DNA of 64,000 nucleotides from Prochlorococcus sp. AG-409-P01 (GTDB lineage Bacteria > Cyanobacteriota > Cyanobacteriia > PCC-6307 > Cyanobiaceae): contig QCKM01000006.1 of assembly GCA_003215335.1 (NCBI GenBank), positions 1-64,000 of the forward strand, in the 5' to 3' direction. The stretch's first letter is position 1, and each line of letters starts with the position of its first letter. A program made the position numbers and the translations under genes. Under the pieces are notes generated by a model. The model ran no database searches. It worked only from the letters and a program-made list of their open reading frames with translations, and was not told the DNA's origin. Shown in pieces: positions 9,221-17,689 of this stretch.

Positions 9221-10143
9221 TAATTATCTATGCGATCTGGCTTAGCTATATGAGGGAGGCCCCATCCCAACTTATTTCGAAGTACTTGGAAAAACTCATG
9301 ATCAGTCAAACGTACGAATTTCACCGGGTGTTCACTCCTGCGAATCAAAACCCTATCTTCAGGCCATACATAACAACCATCACTTCCATCAACCACCATC
9401 ATTAATCTTTCGGGTGTAGCTGGAAATACCGTCACAGGCTCTTTATCACTAAAAACCAAAGCTCTAGATGCAAGTGAATGAGGTGCAATCGGAGTTAATT
9501 GAAGAACTGGGCAATCTGGAATTATCACTGGCCCCCCTGCACTAAGGGCATATGCAGTCGACCCCGTTGGAGTTGAAAGAATTACACCATCAGCAGAGAT
9601 GTCAACTGGAGCATGACGACCTATTGCTATTTCAAAGTGGCACATACTTGTCAGTGGCTCACGATGGAGCGCCATCTCATTTAGAGATAAGGCTTCCCAT
9701 CTACGCTGATCTCCTCGAAAAACACTCACTACAAGACCAGTCCTTTCCTCAATAGTCCACTGCTTTAAAAGAACTTGCTCAAGAGCCTTGTCAAGATCAG
9801 CCAGATAAGTCTCCGCAAGAAAGCCAAGGTGGCCTGTATTAATAGTCAAAATTGGCACCTGAACCGGTGCTGTTTGGCGAGCCGCCGCAAGAACAGTCCC
9901 ATCACCCCCAAGCACGATGGCCAAATCCATTGAGCCATCAAAGCCCTCTGGCACACATGAGTTGTAGCCAAGTAAGCGCATGTGATGATCTGGATTAGCA
10001 AATCCCACCATTCCACCTGAACTACTTGCTCGTACGACTACATGACCTGATAATTCAAGTCTGTCCTGTATGGTTTTTGCGGTCCTGACGGCCAGCTCCT
10101 TGCCGTCATTTACGATCAGTCCGACGCGGGACACTAATCGCAT
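9220..10143 (-). CDS. nadK: NAD kinase
   Basis: The enzyme makes NADP from NAD and ATP or polyphosphate. At 307 residues it is full length. It shows the glycine-rich GGDGT motif ([15 protein letters not shown]), [11 protein letters not shown], the NE motif ([10 protein letters not shown]) and the substrate loop [20 protein letters not shown]. It starts at ATG 10143. The stop shares one base with the start of the downstream DUF192 gene. Confidence 0.95.
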   Translation of the reverse strand: MRLVSRVGLIVNDGKELAVRTAKTIQDRLELSGHVVVRASSSGGMVGFANPDHHMRLLGYNSCVPEGFDGSMDLAIVLGGDGTVLAAARQTAPVQVPILTINTGHLGFLAETYLADLDKALEQVLLKQWTIEERTGLVVSVFRGDQRRWEALSLNEMALHREPLTSMCHFEIAIGRHAPVDISADGVILSTPTGSTAYALSAGGPVIIPDCPVLQLTPIAPHSLASRALVFSDKEPVTVFPATPERLMMVVDGSDGCYVWPEDRVLIRRSEHPVKFVRLTDHEFFQVLRNKLGWGLPHIAKPDRIDN

Positions 10144-10233
10144 TAGACAAAGGTCTCTAATAGTTTAATAAAAGACTTCAAGATTTTGCTTAAAAGACCA
10201 AATAAATGTGAACCAAACAAGCTCTATACATAT

Positions 10234-11232
10234 TTAGAACTGTTCTAGGAAGCGCAGGTCGCTGGAGTAAAGCCTTCGAATGTCGTCTATCCCATGACGG
10301 ACCATACAAAAGCGCTCAACCCCTAGGCCTGCGGCAAATCCACTCCAGCGATCAGGATCTATACCTAACCCTTCTAAAACTGCTGGATCCACCATTCCAC
10401 ATCCCATAACCTCTAACCAGCGTCCTCTCCATTGAACATCGACCTCCGCAGAAGGTTCAGTAAAAGGGAAATAGCTTGCTCTAAATCGGACGGGCAAATC
10501 ACCAAAGAAAGACTTCAAAAAAGCCATCACAGTGCCTCTTAAGTGGCTGAAATCCAATCCCTCATCAATAGCCAGAACTTCAACCTGATGAAATACCGGG
10601 GAATGTGTTGCATCCACTGCATCCCTGCGATAGACCCTTCCAGGCGCAATAATCCTTACTGGAGGGGGGACCTGCTCCAGGCATCGAATCTGAACAGGGG
10701 AAGTATGAGTCCTAAGCAAACGATTCGCTCCCAGATAGAAAGTGTCCTGCATATCCCTTGCAGGGTGGTCTTCAGGAATATTCAAAGCCTCAAAGTTATA
10801 AAAGTCAGTTTCAACTTCAGGTCCTTCAACCACCCCATAACCCAATCCGCAAAAGAGATCAACAATTTGTTCTGTTGTTGTAATCAATGGATGACGGTGG
10901 CCTAAAAGTATTCCACTGGGAGGAGCTGTTACATCTATCGTTTCTCTTTGAAGAAGTTCATCCAAAGCTTGAGATTTAATTGCAGCCAAACGTTCTGCAA
11001 GAAGTTTCTGAAGCTGACTTTTAAGAATGTTGGCTCTTTGCCCAACAAGAGGCCTTTCATTCGGAGGAAGCTTTCCCATACCTCCAAGAACAGAAGACAA
11101 ACGTCCTTTTTTTCCGAGAAAACCTATCCTTAACTTCTCAAGAGAGTCAGCATCATCTGAAGCAGCAATAGAGTTTTCTGCTTCAGCTTCCAGCATTTCA
11201 AGCTGGTCAATAAGCTTCTGAAGGGAAATAAT
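10234..11232 (-). CDS. pheS: phenylalanyl-tRNA synthetase alpha subunit, probable non-standard start
   Basis: This is the catalytic subunit that charges tRNA-Phe as an alpha2beta2 enzyme. Class II motifs are clear: the motif 2 region [18 protein letters not shown] and motif 3 [13 protein letters not shown]. The first ATG is at 11196, giving 320 residues. The same frame continues upstream with [11 protein letters not shown], which matches the usual PheS N-terminus, back to a TAG at 11239-11241. No ATG, GTG or TTG lies in that extension, so I infer initiation at ATT (11230-11232 or 11227-11229). If instead ATG 11196 is used, about a dozen residues of the N-terminal coiled coil are lost. Confidence 0.85.
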   Translation of the reverse strand: MISLQKLIDQLEMLEAEAENSIAASDDADSLEKLRIGFLGKKGRLSSVLGGMGKLPPNERPLVGQRANILKSQLQKLLAERLAAIKSQALDELLQRETIDVTAPPSGILLGHRHPLITTTEQIVDLFCGLGYGVVEGPEVETDFYNFEALNIPEDHPARDMQDTFYLGANRLLRTHTSPVQIRCLEQVPPPVRIIAPGRVYRRDAVDATHSPVFHQVEVLAIDEGLDFSHLRGTVMAFLKSFFGDLPVRFRASYFPFTEPSAEVDVQWRGRWLEVMGCGMVDPAVLEGLGIDPDRWSGFAAGLGVERFCMVRHGIDDIRRLYSSDLRFLEQF

Positions 11233-11309
11233 TAATCTCTAGCAAAGGGCCCAAGATACAGACTGTAGACATACATCAAACTTTCTTGCTCGCAGAACGC
11301 CTTTACGCA

Positions 11310-12107
11310 ATGAATCCGCTGAGAATTCTGATAAGCAATGACGATGGTGTTTTCGCCGAAGGGATACGCACTTTGGCTGCTGTAGCAACGATGAGAGGGC
11401 ACAAAGTAACTGTTGTATGCCCCGACCAAGAGCGGTCTGCAACAGGTCATGGGCTCACTCTCCATACCCCTATAAGAGCAGAGCGTGCTGACGAGTTATT
11501 CGCTAATGGAGTAACCGCTTGGGGGTGCAATGGGACCCCTGCAGACTGCGTCAAATTAGCCCTCTTTGAATTACTTCAAGAGCAACCTGATTTAGTACTC
11601 TCTGGAATCAACCATGGCCCCAATCTTGGCACTGACATTTTCTGCTCAGGCACAGTTGCGGCAGCAATGGAAGGAACTCTCGTAGGACTCCCAGCACTCG
11701 CCGTAAGTGTTGCATCTTTTAACTGGAACGAATATGAGACTGCGGCGAATATTGCCCTAAATATTGCCGAGAGTGCATTAGCCGACAAATGGGAAAAGAG
11801 TCTTCTCCTTAATCTAAATATTCCACCATGTAGCTTGAAAAACATGGCGCCCCTTTGTTGGACCCGGCTATCAGTTCGACATTATGAGGAACAATTCAGC
11901 AGAAGAACTGACCCTCGCGGCAGAACATATTTTTGGTTGGCTGGTGAAGCAATAAAAGATCTTGAATCGGTTGGTGAAGGCCCAAAAGATTGGCCCAGTG
12001 ACGTAGCCCAAATAGCTTCTAATGGAGCGTCTTTAACTCCATTGCAACCTGACCTTTTTTGGCGTAAAAATCTCTCTGAGCTTCCTGATATCAAAACAAT
12101 CAGTTAA
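11310..12107 (+). CDS. surE: 5'-nucleotidase SurE
   Basis: SurE is a metal-dependent phosphatase acting on nucleoside monophosphates. The acidic metal site [12 protein letters not shown] is at the N-terminus, followed by GHGLTLHTP and [19 protein letters not shown] chose ATG 11310 because [13 protein letters not shown] aligns with the family start; an in-frame TTG at 11286 would add eight residues. This gives 265 residues. The 3' end overlaps the convergent DUF3611 gene by 4 bases. Confidence 0.93.
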   Translation: MNPLRILISNDDGVFAEGIRTLAAVATMRGHKVTVVCPDQERSATGHGLTLHTPIRAERADELFANGVTAWGCNGTPADCVKLALFELLQEQPDLVLSGINHGPNLGTDIFCSGTVAAAMEGTLVGLPALAVSVASFNWNEYETAANIALNIAESALADKWEKSLLLNLNIPPCSLKNMAPLCWTRLSVRHYEEQFSRRTDPRGRTYFWLAGEAIKDLESVGEGPKDWPSDVAQIASNGASLTPLQPDLFWRKNLSELPDIKTIS

Positions 12108-12667
12108 GTAGTCCGATAAATACGCTGAAGCAGCCAAAGAGAAAAAATCAGCCCTAATAAATGAGCAAACAAAACTTGAGTATTGCTCAAAACAGACAAC
12201 ATCTCCAAAGATGTGATTGGGTAGTTATCCATTGCTGCCACACCTGCTCCAATAGAGATTCCTGGAGCCTGCATCGAAGCCTGGACAAACAAGGCCCCTG
12301 CTAAAGATTGATAACCCACTGAGGAGAAAACAAGTCCTAAAAGATCAACAATTACTCCACGCTTTAGCAACCGACTAGTCTCTCCCCTAGTTGGACGTGC
12401 AGAACTATTTATTGCTCGACCCGCCTTAACAATGAGCCATCCCTGCCAAAGGCTATAAAGCAGGAAGAAAAATGCAAGCGTGGTTAAAGACAATCCTGGT
12501 CCTAGGCCCAATGCTCTTTCAGAGTTTCGAGCCAAGCTGCTTCCAAGGTTATTAAACAAAAGAACACCCACAACTACTACTGAAAGAGTTGTCTGAATCC
12601 AAAAACGCAACCACCCCATCCGTCGAAGTCCTGACGAAAGAAGCTGAAAGTCAAGGCGGTCAGCCAT
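12104..12667 (-). CDS. DUF3611 membrane protein (TIC21/PIC1-like)
   Basis: The protein has 187 residues with four hydrophobic segments at about 22-40, 58-78, 103-125 and 157-180. Sequence and layout fit DUF3611, the cyanobacterial relatives of the plastid inner-envelope protein TIC21/PIC1, which has been linked to protein import and iron transport. The bacterial function is not established. The gene starts 27 bases from the divergent ribF start and ends overlapping surE tail to tail. Confidence 0.75.
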   Translation of the reverse strand: MADRLDFQLLSSGLRRMGWLRFWIQTTLSVVVVGVLLFNNLGSSLARNSERALGLGPGLSLTTLAFFFLLYSLWQGWLIVKAGRAINSSARPTRGETSRLLKRGVIVDLLGLVFSSVGYQSLAGALFVQASMQAPGISIGAGVAAMDNYPITSLEMLSVLSNTQVLFAHLLGLIFSLWLLQRIYRTT

Positions 12668-12694
12668 TCTGGTTATTGCAGCAGTTGTTCAAAC

Positions 12695-13660
12695 TTGCCA
12701 TCTAAGCGCGCAATGTGCACGGCCCCATTGATTCCACTCTGCTCTCCTAAGCAGGCAAGAACTCCAACAGCCCTAGCTCTAGGCAGCTTTGACGGGCTTC
12801 ATAGAGGACATCAACTAGTTATTGATGAAATTGTGAAGAATGCCAATGGAGATATTCCTACTGTGGTCAGCTTTTGGCCCCATCCACGTGAGGTGCTCTA
12901 TTCAGAATCTCGACTTAGGCTCGATCTTCCTGAAGAGAAAACTTCTCTACTTGCTCCTCTAGGAGTACAACAACTAGTCTTAATTCCATTCACGCGAAGC
13001 TTGGCAGCGCTAAGTGCCGAAGCATTTGTAAAAACAATGCTTGTTGAAACACTTCAAGCTCATCGAATCGCTGTTGGCGCCAACTTCAGATTTGGACGAA
13101 ATCGAGAAGGAGATACAAATTCATTGAAGCAATTTGCCGCAGAATCAGGAGTGGAAGTAGTTATCACACCTATCTTCAAAGATAGTGAAGGCAGAATGAG
13201 CAGTAGCAGAATTCGTTCAGCTCTTAGCAAAGGGGATCTTCAATCCGCCAAAGTCCTCATGGGACGTCCGTATAGATTCCGTGGTCAAGTTGTAAAAGGT
13301 CGTGGGATTGGTAGCGGCATTGGATGGCCAACTGCAAATTTAGAAGTAGATGGTCGAAAATTCCTTCCTGAACTTGGTGTATACGCCGCATGGGCTTGGA
13401 TTAACCATGAAGAAACCCCTCTCCCAGCAATAATGAATTTGGGACCACAACCAACAGTTGATCCAGCATCCCCTTCAGCAGTAGAAGTTCATATCCTCAA
13501 CAAGAATCTCAACCTAGAAGGGAATGAATTACTTATTGAACCAGTAGAACGGCTCCGTAGCCAACGATGCTTCTCAACGATTGAAGAACTCGCAAAGCAA
13601 ATTGGTCTAGATGCACAATTAGCCCAATCAAAATTGAGTTCTATTAAAGGAAATATTTAA
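12695..13660 (+). CDS. ribF: bifunctional riboflavin kinase/FAD synthetase
   Basis: The enzyme converts riboflavin to FMN and then FAD. The N-terminal adenylyltransferase half (about 24-170) has the nucleotidyltransferase motif GSFDGLHRGHQ and SSSRIRSAL. The C-terminal flavokinase half (about 185-310) has GRGIGSGIGWPTANL and YAAWAWI. At 321 residues it is complete. It starts at ATG 12695, close to the divergent DUF3611 gene. Confidence 0.95.
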   Translation: MPSKRAMCTAPLIPLCSPKQARTPTALALGSFDGLHRGHQLVIDEIVKNANGDIPTVVSFWPHPREVLYSESRLRLDLPEEKTSLLAPLGVQQLVLIPFTRSLAALSAEAFVKTMLVETLQAHRIAVGANFRFGRNREGDTNSLKQFAAESGVEVVITPIFKDSEGRMSSSRIRSALSKGDLQSAKVLMGRPYRFRGQVVKGRGIGSGIGWPTANLEVDGRKFLPELGVYAAWAWINHEETPLPAIMNLGPQPTVDPASPSAVEVHILNKNLNLEGNELLIEPVERLRSQRCFSTIEELAKQIGLDAQLAQSKLSSIKGNI

Positions 13661-13662
13661 AA

Positions 13663-13782
13663 TCAAACCGCTGATGGATAAGCATGAGCAAGTCCCCACA
13701 CAATGAAGCCACCAATACCGCCTAATAAAACAACTCCCCACACCAAAAGATTAATGGTGCTTTCCAAACCACTTTTGTCCAT
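13663..13782 (-). CDS. small single-span membrane protein
   Basis: The 39-residue frame starts MDKSGLESTINLLVWG and has one membrane span (about 10-33: VVLLGGIGGFIVWGL) and a short polar tail. An in-frame ATG at 13797 would add five residues; extending to GTG 13863 would run into thiE. No strong ribosome-binding site is visible. The N-terminal polar, C-terminal tail design resembles small thylakoid subunits, but I cannot assign it. It fills the gap between ribF and thiE. Confidence 0.5.
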   Translation of the reverse strand: MDKSGLESTINLLVWGVVLLGGIGGFIVWGLAHAYPSAV

Positions 13783-13817
13783 GAGTTGGAGCGACATGCG
13801 ATTGTGCCAAGACTGAC

Positions 13818-14864
13818 ATGAAATCGATGCCTCAGGCACCCCTCGCAGAAATGCGTGTGGCACAGCTGATAGATGCGAACCTTGATAGAGCTCGCGAAGG
13901 GCTCAGGGTCATTGAGGATTGGTGCCGTTTCGGCATAAAACGTGAGGACCTAGTTATTACTCTTAAAGATTGGCGCCAACAACTTGGAAGCATTCATAAC
14001 GACACATACAAAAAAGCTCGCTCAACCGAAACAGATCAAGGGATCGGTCTCACACATCCGGCTCAAGGGAACCGATCATCACCAAAAAATATTGTTGCCG
14101 CAAACTGTGCACGTGTCGAAGAAGCTCTAAGAGTTTTAGAAGAGTTTGCAAGGAATCCCGATCCAGTTCTAGCGAACACAGCAGCAAAAATTCGTTATGG
14201 GCTTTATGACATCGAAGTAAAAATCCTTGAGGAAACCGATGGCTCAAGAAGACAAAAAAGACTTCATCTCTGTCGTCTATGCCTAATCACTCAACCTAAT
14301 AAAGAGTTAATTAGCAATGTAACAAAAGCTCTTGAAGCTGGAATTGGAATGGTCCAATATCGTTCGAAAAATAGTAATGATCTCCAAAGATTCTCCGAAG
14401 CAAAACAAATAGCAGCTCTTTGCAGAGATTACGAAGCATTGTTTATCATCAATGACCGTATAGATTTAGCTCTTGCAGTAGAAGCAGATGGCGTTCATTT
14501 AGGTCAAAATGACTTACCTGCCGCTGTGGCCAGATCACTAATTGGATCCGAAAGACTGCTAGGGAAAAGCACTCATCAACTTAAACATATTGAAATGGCC
14601 GAGAAAGAAGGTGTCGATTATTTAGGTGTTGGGCCTGTGTACCCAACTACTACAAAACCTGAGTCAAATCCAGTAGGGATTGGCTATGTAATTGAAGCAT
14701 CGAAGTCCACAAAACTACCTTGGTTCGCCATTGGAGGAATAGATAACTCAAATCTTAAACTGGTCAAGGCAGCAGGTGCTGAGCGAATAGCAGTAGCCAG
14801 CGCAATAATGAATGCTGACGACCCATCAACAAAGAGCTTCGAACTCCTTAAGGGCATGGCATGA
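13818..14864 (+). CDS. thiE: thiamine-phosphate synthase with N-terminal cyanobacterial domain
   Basis: ThiE couples the thiazole and pyrimidine phosphates to thiamine phosphate. The catalytic barrel is C-terminal (about 145-348) with MVQYRSK, INDRIDLALAVEADGVHLGQ and GPVYPTTTKP. Residues about 15-135 form an extra helical domain (LDRAREGLRVIEDWCRFG) found in cyanobacterial ThiE; its role is unclear. At 348 residues this is the two-domain form. The stop overlaps thiS by 4 bases. A second ATG at 13827 is a possible start. Confidence 0.93.
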   Translation: MKSMPQAPLAEMRVAQLIDANLDRAREGLRVIEDWCRFGIKREDLVITLKDWRQQLGSIHNDTYKKARSTETDQGIGLTHPAQGNRSSPKNIVAANCARVEEALRVLEEFARNPDPVLANTAAKIRYGLYDIEVKILEETDGSRRQKRLHLCRLCLITQPNKELISNVTKALEAGIGMVQYRSKNSNDLQRFSEAKQIAALCRDYEALFIINDRIDLALAVEADGVHLGQNDLPAAVARSLIGSERLLGKSTHQLKHIEMAEKEGVDYLGVGPVYPTTTKPESNPVGIGYVIEASKSTKLPWFAIGGIDNSNLKLVKAAGAERIAVASAIMNADDPSTKSFELLKGMA

Positions 14865-15073
14865 AGTTAACAATCAATGGAGCCGAACAACTCCTTAAAC
14901 CAGAAACAAACCCACCCAGCCTGGAGAGTGTGGTAAAGCAATTAGGCCACCACCCACAACTAGTTGTAGTTGAATTTAATGGAATAGTCTTGCCTCCAAA
15001 GAAATGGTGCGAACAAATCGTGAACGAAGGAGACAACCTTGAGATTGTCACGATAGTTGGTGGAGGTTCCTAA
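14861..15073 (+). CDS. thiS: sulfur carrier protein ThiS
   Basis: ThiS is the ubiquitin-like carrier whose C-terminal glycine becomes a thiocarboxylate and donates sulfur to the thiazole ring. The 70 residues show the fold (MKLTINGAEQ, QLGHHPQLVVVEFNG, VPP-like LPPKKW, GDNLEIVTIVGGG). The frame ends GGGS, one Ser beyond the usual terminal Gly-Gly. It overlaps thiE by 4 bases, an obvious functional pair. Confidence 0.9.
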   Translation: MKLTINGAEQLLKPETNPPSLESVVKQLGHHPQLVVVEFNGIVLPPKKWCEQIVNEGDNLEIVTIVGGGS

Positions 15074-15130
15074 AGTCATATCTACTAGTACCAACCTCTA
15101 GCCAATTTATTTGTCAACTCTTCTAATCAA

Positions 15131-16057
15131 ATGAATATTAGACGCTGGCTTTCTGCCTTACTGCTTCCTCTCTTTCTAGCAAGTCTCATAATCATCCAGC
15201 CCGAACCCAGCCAAGCGGCTGGGGGAGGTCGCATGGGGGGAGGAAGTTTTCGTGCTCCCTCTATGCCTCGAACTGGTGGGTATAGAGGCGGTTATGGAGG
15301 CGGCTACAGAGGCGGCTATAGAGGTGGTGGAATGGGCTTCCCATTCATATTTCCAATATTTTTTGGAGGTGGAGGCCTCTTTGGTTTTTTTGTATTAATG
15401 GCAATTGCTGGAGTGTTCGTTAATGCGTTACGGGGAAATACTTCTACCAATCCAACCCTTGTACAAGCGAACCCACTCACTAATCAACCCTCAAACCAAA
15501 TAACAATGATTGAGGCACAAGTCGGATTATTAGCCAGTGCCAAAGCTTTACAAGAAGACCTTCGTCAACTAGCCAAATCAGCCGATACAACTACTCCTGA
15601 GGGATTACAAAAACTTTTACAGGAAACAACTCTTGCCCTTTTGCGTCAACCTGATCTTTGGGTGTACTCCAATGTAGAAAGCGGAACAATTCCTTTCACA
15701 TCTGCAGAAGCAACTTTTAACCGCTTGTCGATGACTGAACGCAGCAAATTGCAAGCAGAAGTGACCTCAAATTTTTCCGGTCAAATTCGTACAGACCTTG
15801 GTGAAAACATGAATGCAGGTGAAGCGGATGCAACTAATGAATACATTGTCGTGACTTTGCTGATCGCATCAAAAGGTCGTATCAATCTCCACAAAACAAA
15901 TACAACTCAGCACCTAAGTGAAAATCTTCGCCTGATCGGATCAACTTCATCATCAGATTTGATTGCACTTGAAGTCATCTGGCAACCAGAAGGCCAAGGA
16001 GATTCGCTCAGCGCAGAGGAACTCGTGACCTCTTATCCCAACCTCGAGCACCTCTAG
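15131..16057 (+). CDS. DUF1517 family membrane protein
   Basis: The protein has 308 residues. A signal-like hydrophobic N-terminus (about 8-22, then EPSQAAG) is followed by a Gly/Arg/Tyr-rich stretch (about 31-70, repeats of GGYRGG), a membrane span (about 84-100, FGFFVLMAIAGVFVNAL) and a soluble C-terminal domain with the DUF1517 pattern (IEAQVGLLASAKALQEDLRQ, YIVVTLLIAS). Cyanobacterial and plastid members have unknown function. The glycine stretch is encoded by a GGCGGCTA/GGAGGCGG-type repetitive DNA tract around 15290-15330. Confidence 0.8.
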   Translation: MNIRRWLSALLLPLFLASLIIIQPEPSQAAGGGRMGGGSFRAPSMPRTGGYRGGYGGGYRGGYRGGGMGFPFIFPIFFGGGGLFGFFVLMAIAGVFVNALRGNTSTNPTLVQANPLTNQPSNQITMIEAQVGLLASAKALQEDLRQLAKSADTTTPEGLQKLLQETTLALLRQPDLWVYSNVESGTIPFTSAEATFNRLSMTERSKLQAEVTSNFSGQIRTDLGENMNAGEADATNEYIVVTLLIASKGRINLHKTNTTQHLSENLRLIGSTSSSDLIALEVIWQPEGQGDSLSAEELVTSYPNLEHL

Positions 16058-16209
16058 AACTATCTAAACGGCCTAAATCCGCAAAACTTTAGAATTTCTT
16101 CCATAAAAACGTGCAACACGAGCGAAATCAGGACTTACACACAATTAAGTTAACTGGACTTATTTAAATTTTTCCGTTGTCTGCTTCATCACGCCCAGAA
16201 CCACGCGCC

Positions 16210-16344
16210 ATGAAGTGGGAGACCAATGGGGAATTGGCACATCGTGATTTATCGGAACTTGTCAACCGATTACTTGATTTCGAGTCAGAAAGTCACACTA
16301 ACGAACTGTCCAGACTTGGAACTAAATACGAAGATTCCGAATGA
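16210..16344 (+). pseudogene. small ORF, possibly the 5' part of a broken small gene
   Basis: ATG 16210 opens 44 codons with a protein-like composition (ELAHRDLSELVNRLLDFE, then ELSRLGTKYEDSE) ending at TGA 16342. The TGA overlaps an ATG in another frame (ATGA) that gives only 11 codons. The ORF at 16410-16556 in a different frame also looks coding. The pair may be one gene with a frameshift, or two very short genes. I know no family. The 538-base gap between DUF1517 and larB holds nothing else. Confidence 0.4.
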
Positions 16345-16409
16345 ATCTTCATCTAACTCTTGCAATACGCGCCTGAGTGATCCAACTTTCGGTCAACTAA
16401 CACCAATGA

Positions 16410-16556
16410 ATGGGCCGAAGAAAACTTCAATGGGTAAACACACCAGTATTAATGGAAGCACTGCTCCGATATGAACAAGGAAGGCTTCCTAGGCCCATGA
16501 GGCTTTGGGTTGAAGGGCTTCTTGAAATTCAACCTAATAAAACTGCTCTGCTGTAG
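16410..16556 (+). pseudogene. small ORF, possibly the 3' part of a broken small gene
   Basis: ATG 16410, directly after an in-frame TGA, opens 48 codons ending at TAG 16554. The translation looks real: LQWVNTPVLMEALLRYEQG, then RLPRPMRLWVEGLLEI. It is in the +2 frame relative to 16210-16344, so an indel between the two would explain both as one protein of about 100 residues. No ribosome-binding site precedes it, which favours decay over an independent gene. Confidence 0.4.
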
Positions 16557-16595
16557 CTGTTCAACTTGAATATTGAAATCAACTAAGACCAAGAC

Positions 16596-17255
16596 CTACA
16601 GGCCTGAATTAATGATCCTCAAAGCGGCCATAGCAGCTCCATAACCATTATCAATGTTCACAACAACAAGTCCTGGCGAACAACTAGACAACATTCCCTC
16701 AAGAGCTGCACGACCCCCCAGACTTACTCCATATCCCACAGAAACGGGTACGCCAATAACAGGCTGAGGGACCAAGCCAGCAAGAACTGTCGGCAAAGCT
16801 CCTTCCATCCCGGCACAAGCGATCAAAACTTTTGATCGTCTTAGCCGTTCAAGATGGTTCAAGAGACGATGCAAACCAGCTACACCTACATCCAAAAGCA
16901 CCTCTGTCTTTATTCCATGCCAACTCAATGCCAACTCTGCCTCTGATGCAACAGTAAGGTCACTCGTCCCACCACCAACAATAATCACCTCTCCAAGTTC
17001 TGGTCGCAAATCAGCAGGCTTCCCAAGAGTCAAACAAGAAGCATCAACATGAAACTGGACTTGTTCAACAAGATGGGCAACTGATTCAGCCTTCTCTTTA
17101 GTAACCCTTGTCACAAGAGCAAGTTCGTCAGCCTCTTTTAACTTCAAGAGGATTTCAGCGATCTGTTTACTGGTCTTGTGCTCGCCCCAGATTGCTTCTA
17201 CCAATCCAAGCCGCCTTGTGCGCTCAAAATCCAGTCGAACTTGTTGATTTATCAC
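16596..17255 (-). CDS. larB: LarB-like pyridinium biscarboxylate mononucleotide synthase (PurE-related)
   Basis: The protein has 219 residues. LarB carboxylates nicotinate adenine dinucleotide in the synthesis of the nickel-pincer cofactor. The conserved N-terminal part (RRLGLVEAIWGEHKTSKQI) precedes a PurE-like core (VGGGTSDLTVASEAEL, GVAGLHRLL, ACAGMEGALPTVLAGL, PVIGVPVSVGYG). No larC or larE is in the window, so its cofactor context here is unknown. The ATG overlaps the stop of the upstream TIGR03792-type gene by 4 bases. Confidence 0.85.
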   Translation of the reverse strand: MINQQVRLDFERTRRLGLVEAIWGEHKTSKQIAEILLKLKEADELALVTRVTKEKAESVAHLVEQVQFHVDASCLTLGKPADLRPELGEVIIVGGGTSDLTVASEAELALSWHGIKTEVLLDVGVAGLHRLLNHLERLRRSKVLIACAGMEGALPTVLAGLVPQPVIGVPVSVGYGVSLGGRAALEGMLSSCSPGLVVVNIDNGYGAAMAALRIINSGL

Positions 17256-17689
17256 TGGGGGACAAATTCTCCCTGAAACTTCAAAGGGAAAGGGTTGCCC
17301 GCGTCTTGCCCCGTGCCTTCTCGGGCCAGCTTTTCAAACTGAGCCTGCACAGCATCAACTTCAGACTGAGGAATCGATTTCCAATCTTCACGATTGGCCC
17401 AACTTATTAGCAACATTGCCTCTTCTTTCTCCTTATCCCAAAACATTTGTCGTCCAAGGAAGCCACTTTGTTTTGCTAACCATGGTTCCCAGCTTTCCTT
17501 CTCAGCCTTAATCCAAGCCTGCCTAGCTTGTTCCTGGACATCCAAGCGCAAATACTCAACCACAATGCCTTCATTTCCAGAGGCACCCATAGAAATTGGA
17601 TTTCCCAAAATCACGAAAAAAAGTCCAATCGCTAAAAGTAAAACTTTAGGGAAAGACATCCTGATTTTTTTTAGCCAGCCAAAATTCAT
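17252..17689 (-). CDS. exported TIGR03792-type protein
   Basis: The protein has 145 residues with a hydrophobic N-terminal segment (about 15-32) and then a domain resembling the TIGR03792 / dimeric alpha-beta barrel-like family ([47 protein letters not shown]). Function unknown. It overlaps the trmD-ispF stop upstream and the larB start downstream by 4 bases each, so the three appear to be one transcription unit. Confidence 0.7.
   Translation of the reverse strand: MNFGWLKKIRMSFPKVLLLAIGLFFVILGNPISMGASGNEGIVVEYLRLDVQEQARQAWIKAEKESWEPWLAKQSGFLGRQMFWDKEKEEAMLLISWANREDWKSIPQSEVDAVQAQFEKLAREGTGQDAGNPFPLKFQGEFVPQ

Noticed and set aside
13600-13830. TPP riboswitch before thiE
   Set aside because: I looked for the conserved CUGAGA and ACCUGA-type core before thiE and did not see it.
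15280-15330. G-rich tandem-like tract in the DUF1517 gene
   Set aside because: It is explained by coding of the Gly/Tyr/Arg-rich segment; not a separate repeat element.
16226-16474. 82-codon plus-strand ORF
   Set aside because: It is a shadow frame over two better frames (16210-16344 and 16410-16556); Ser/Asn-rich with no pattern.
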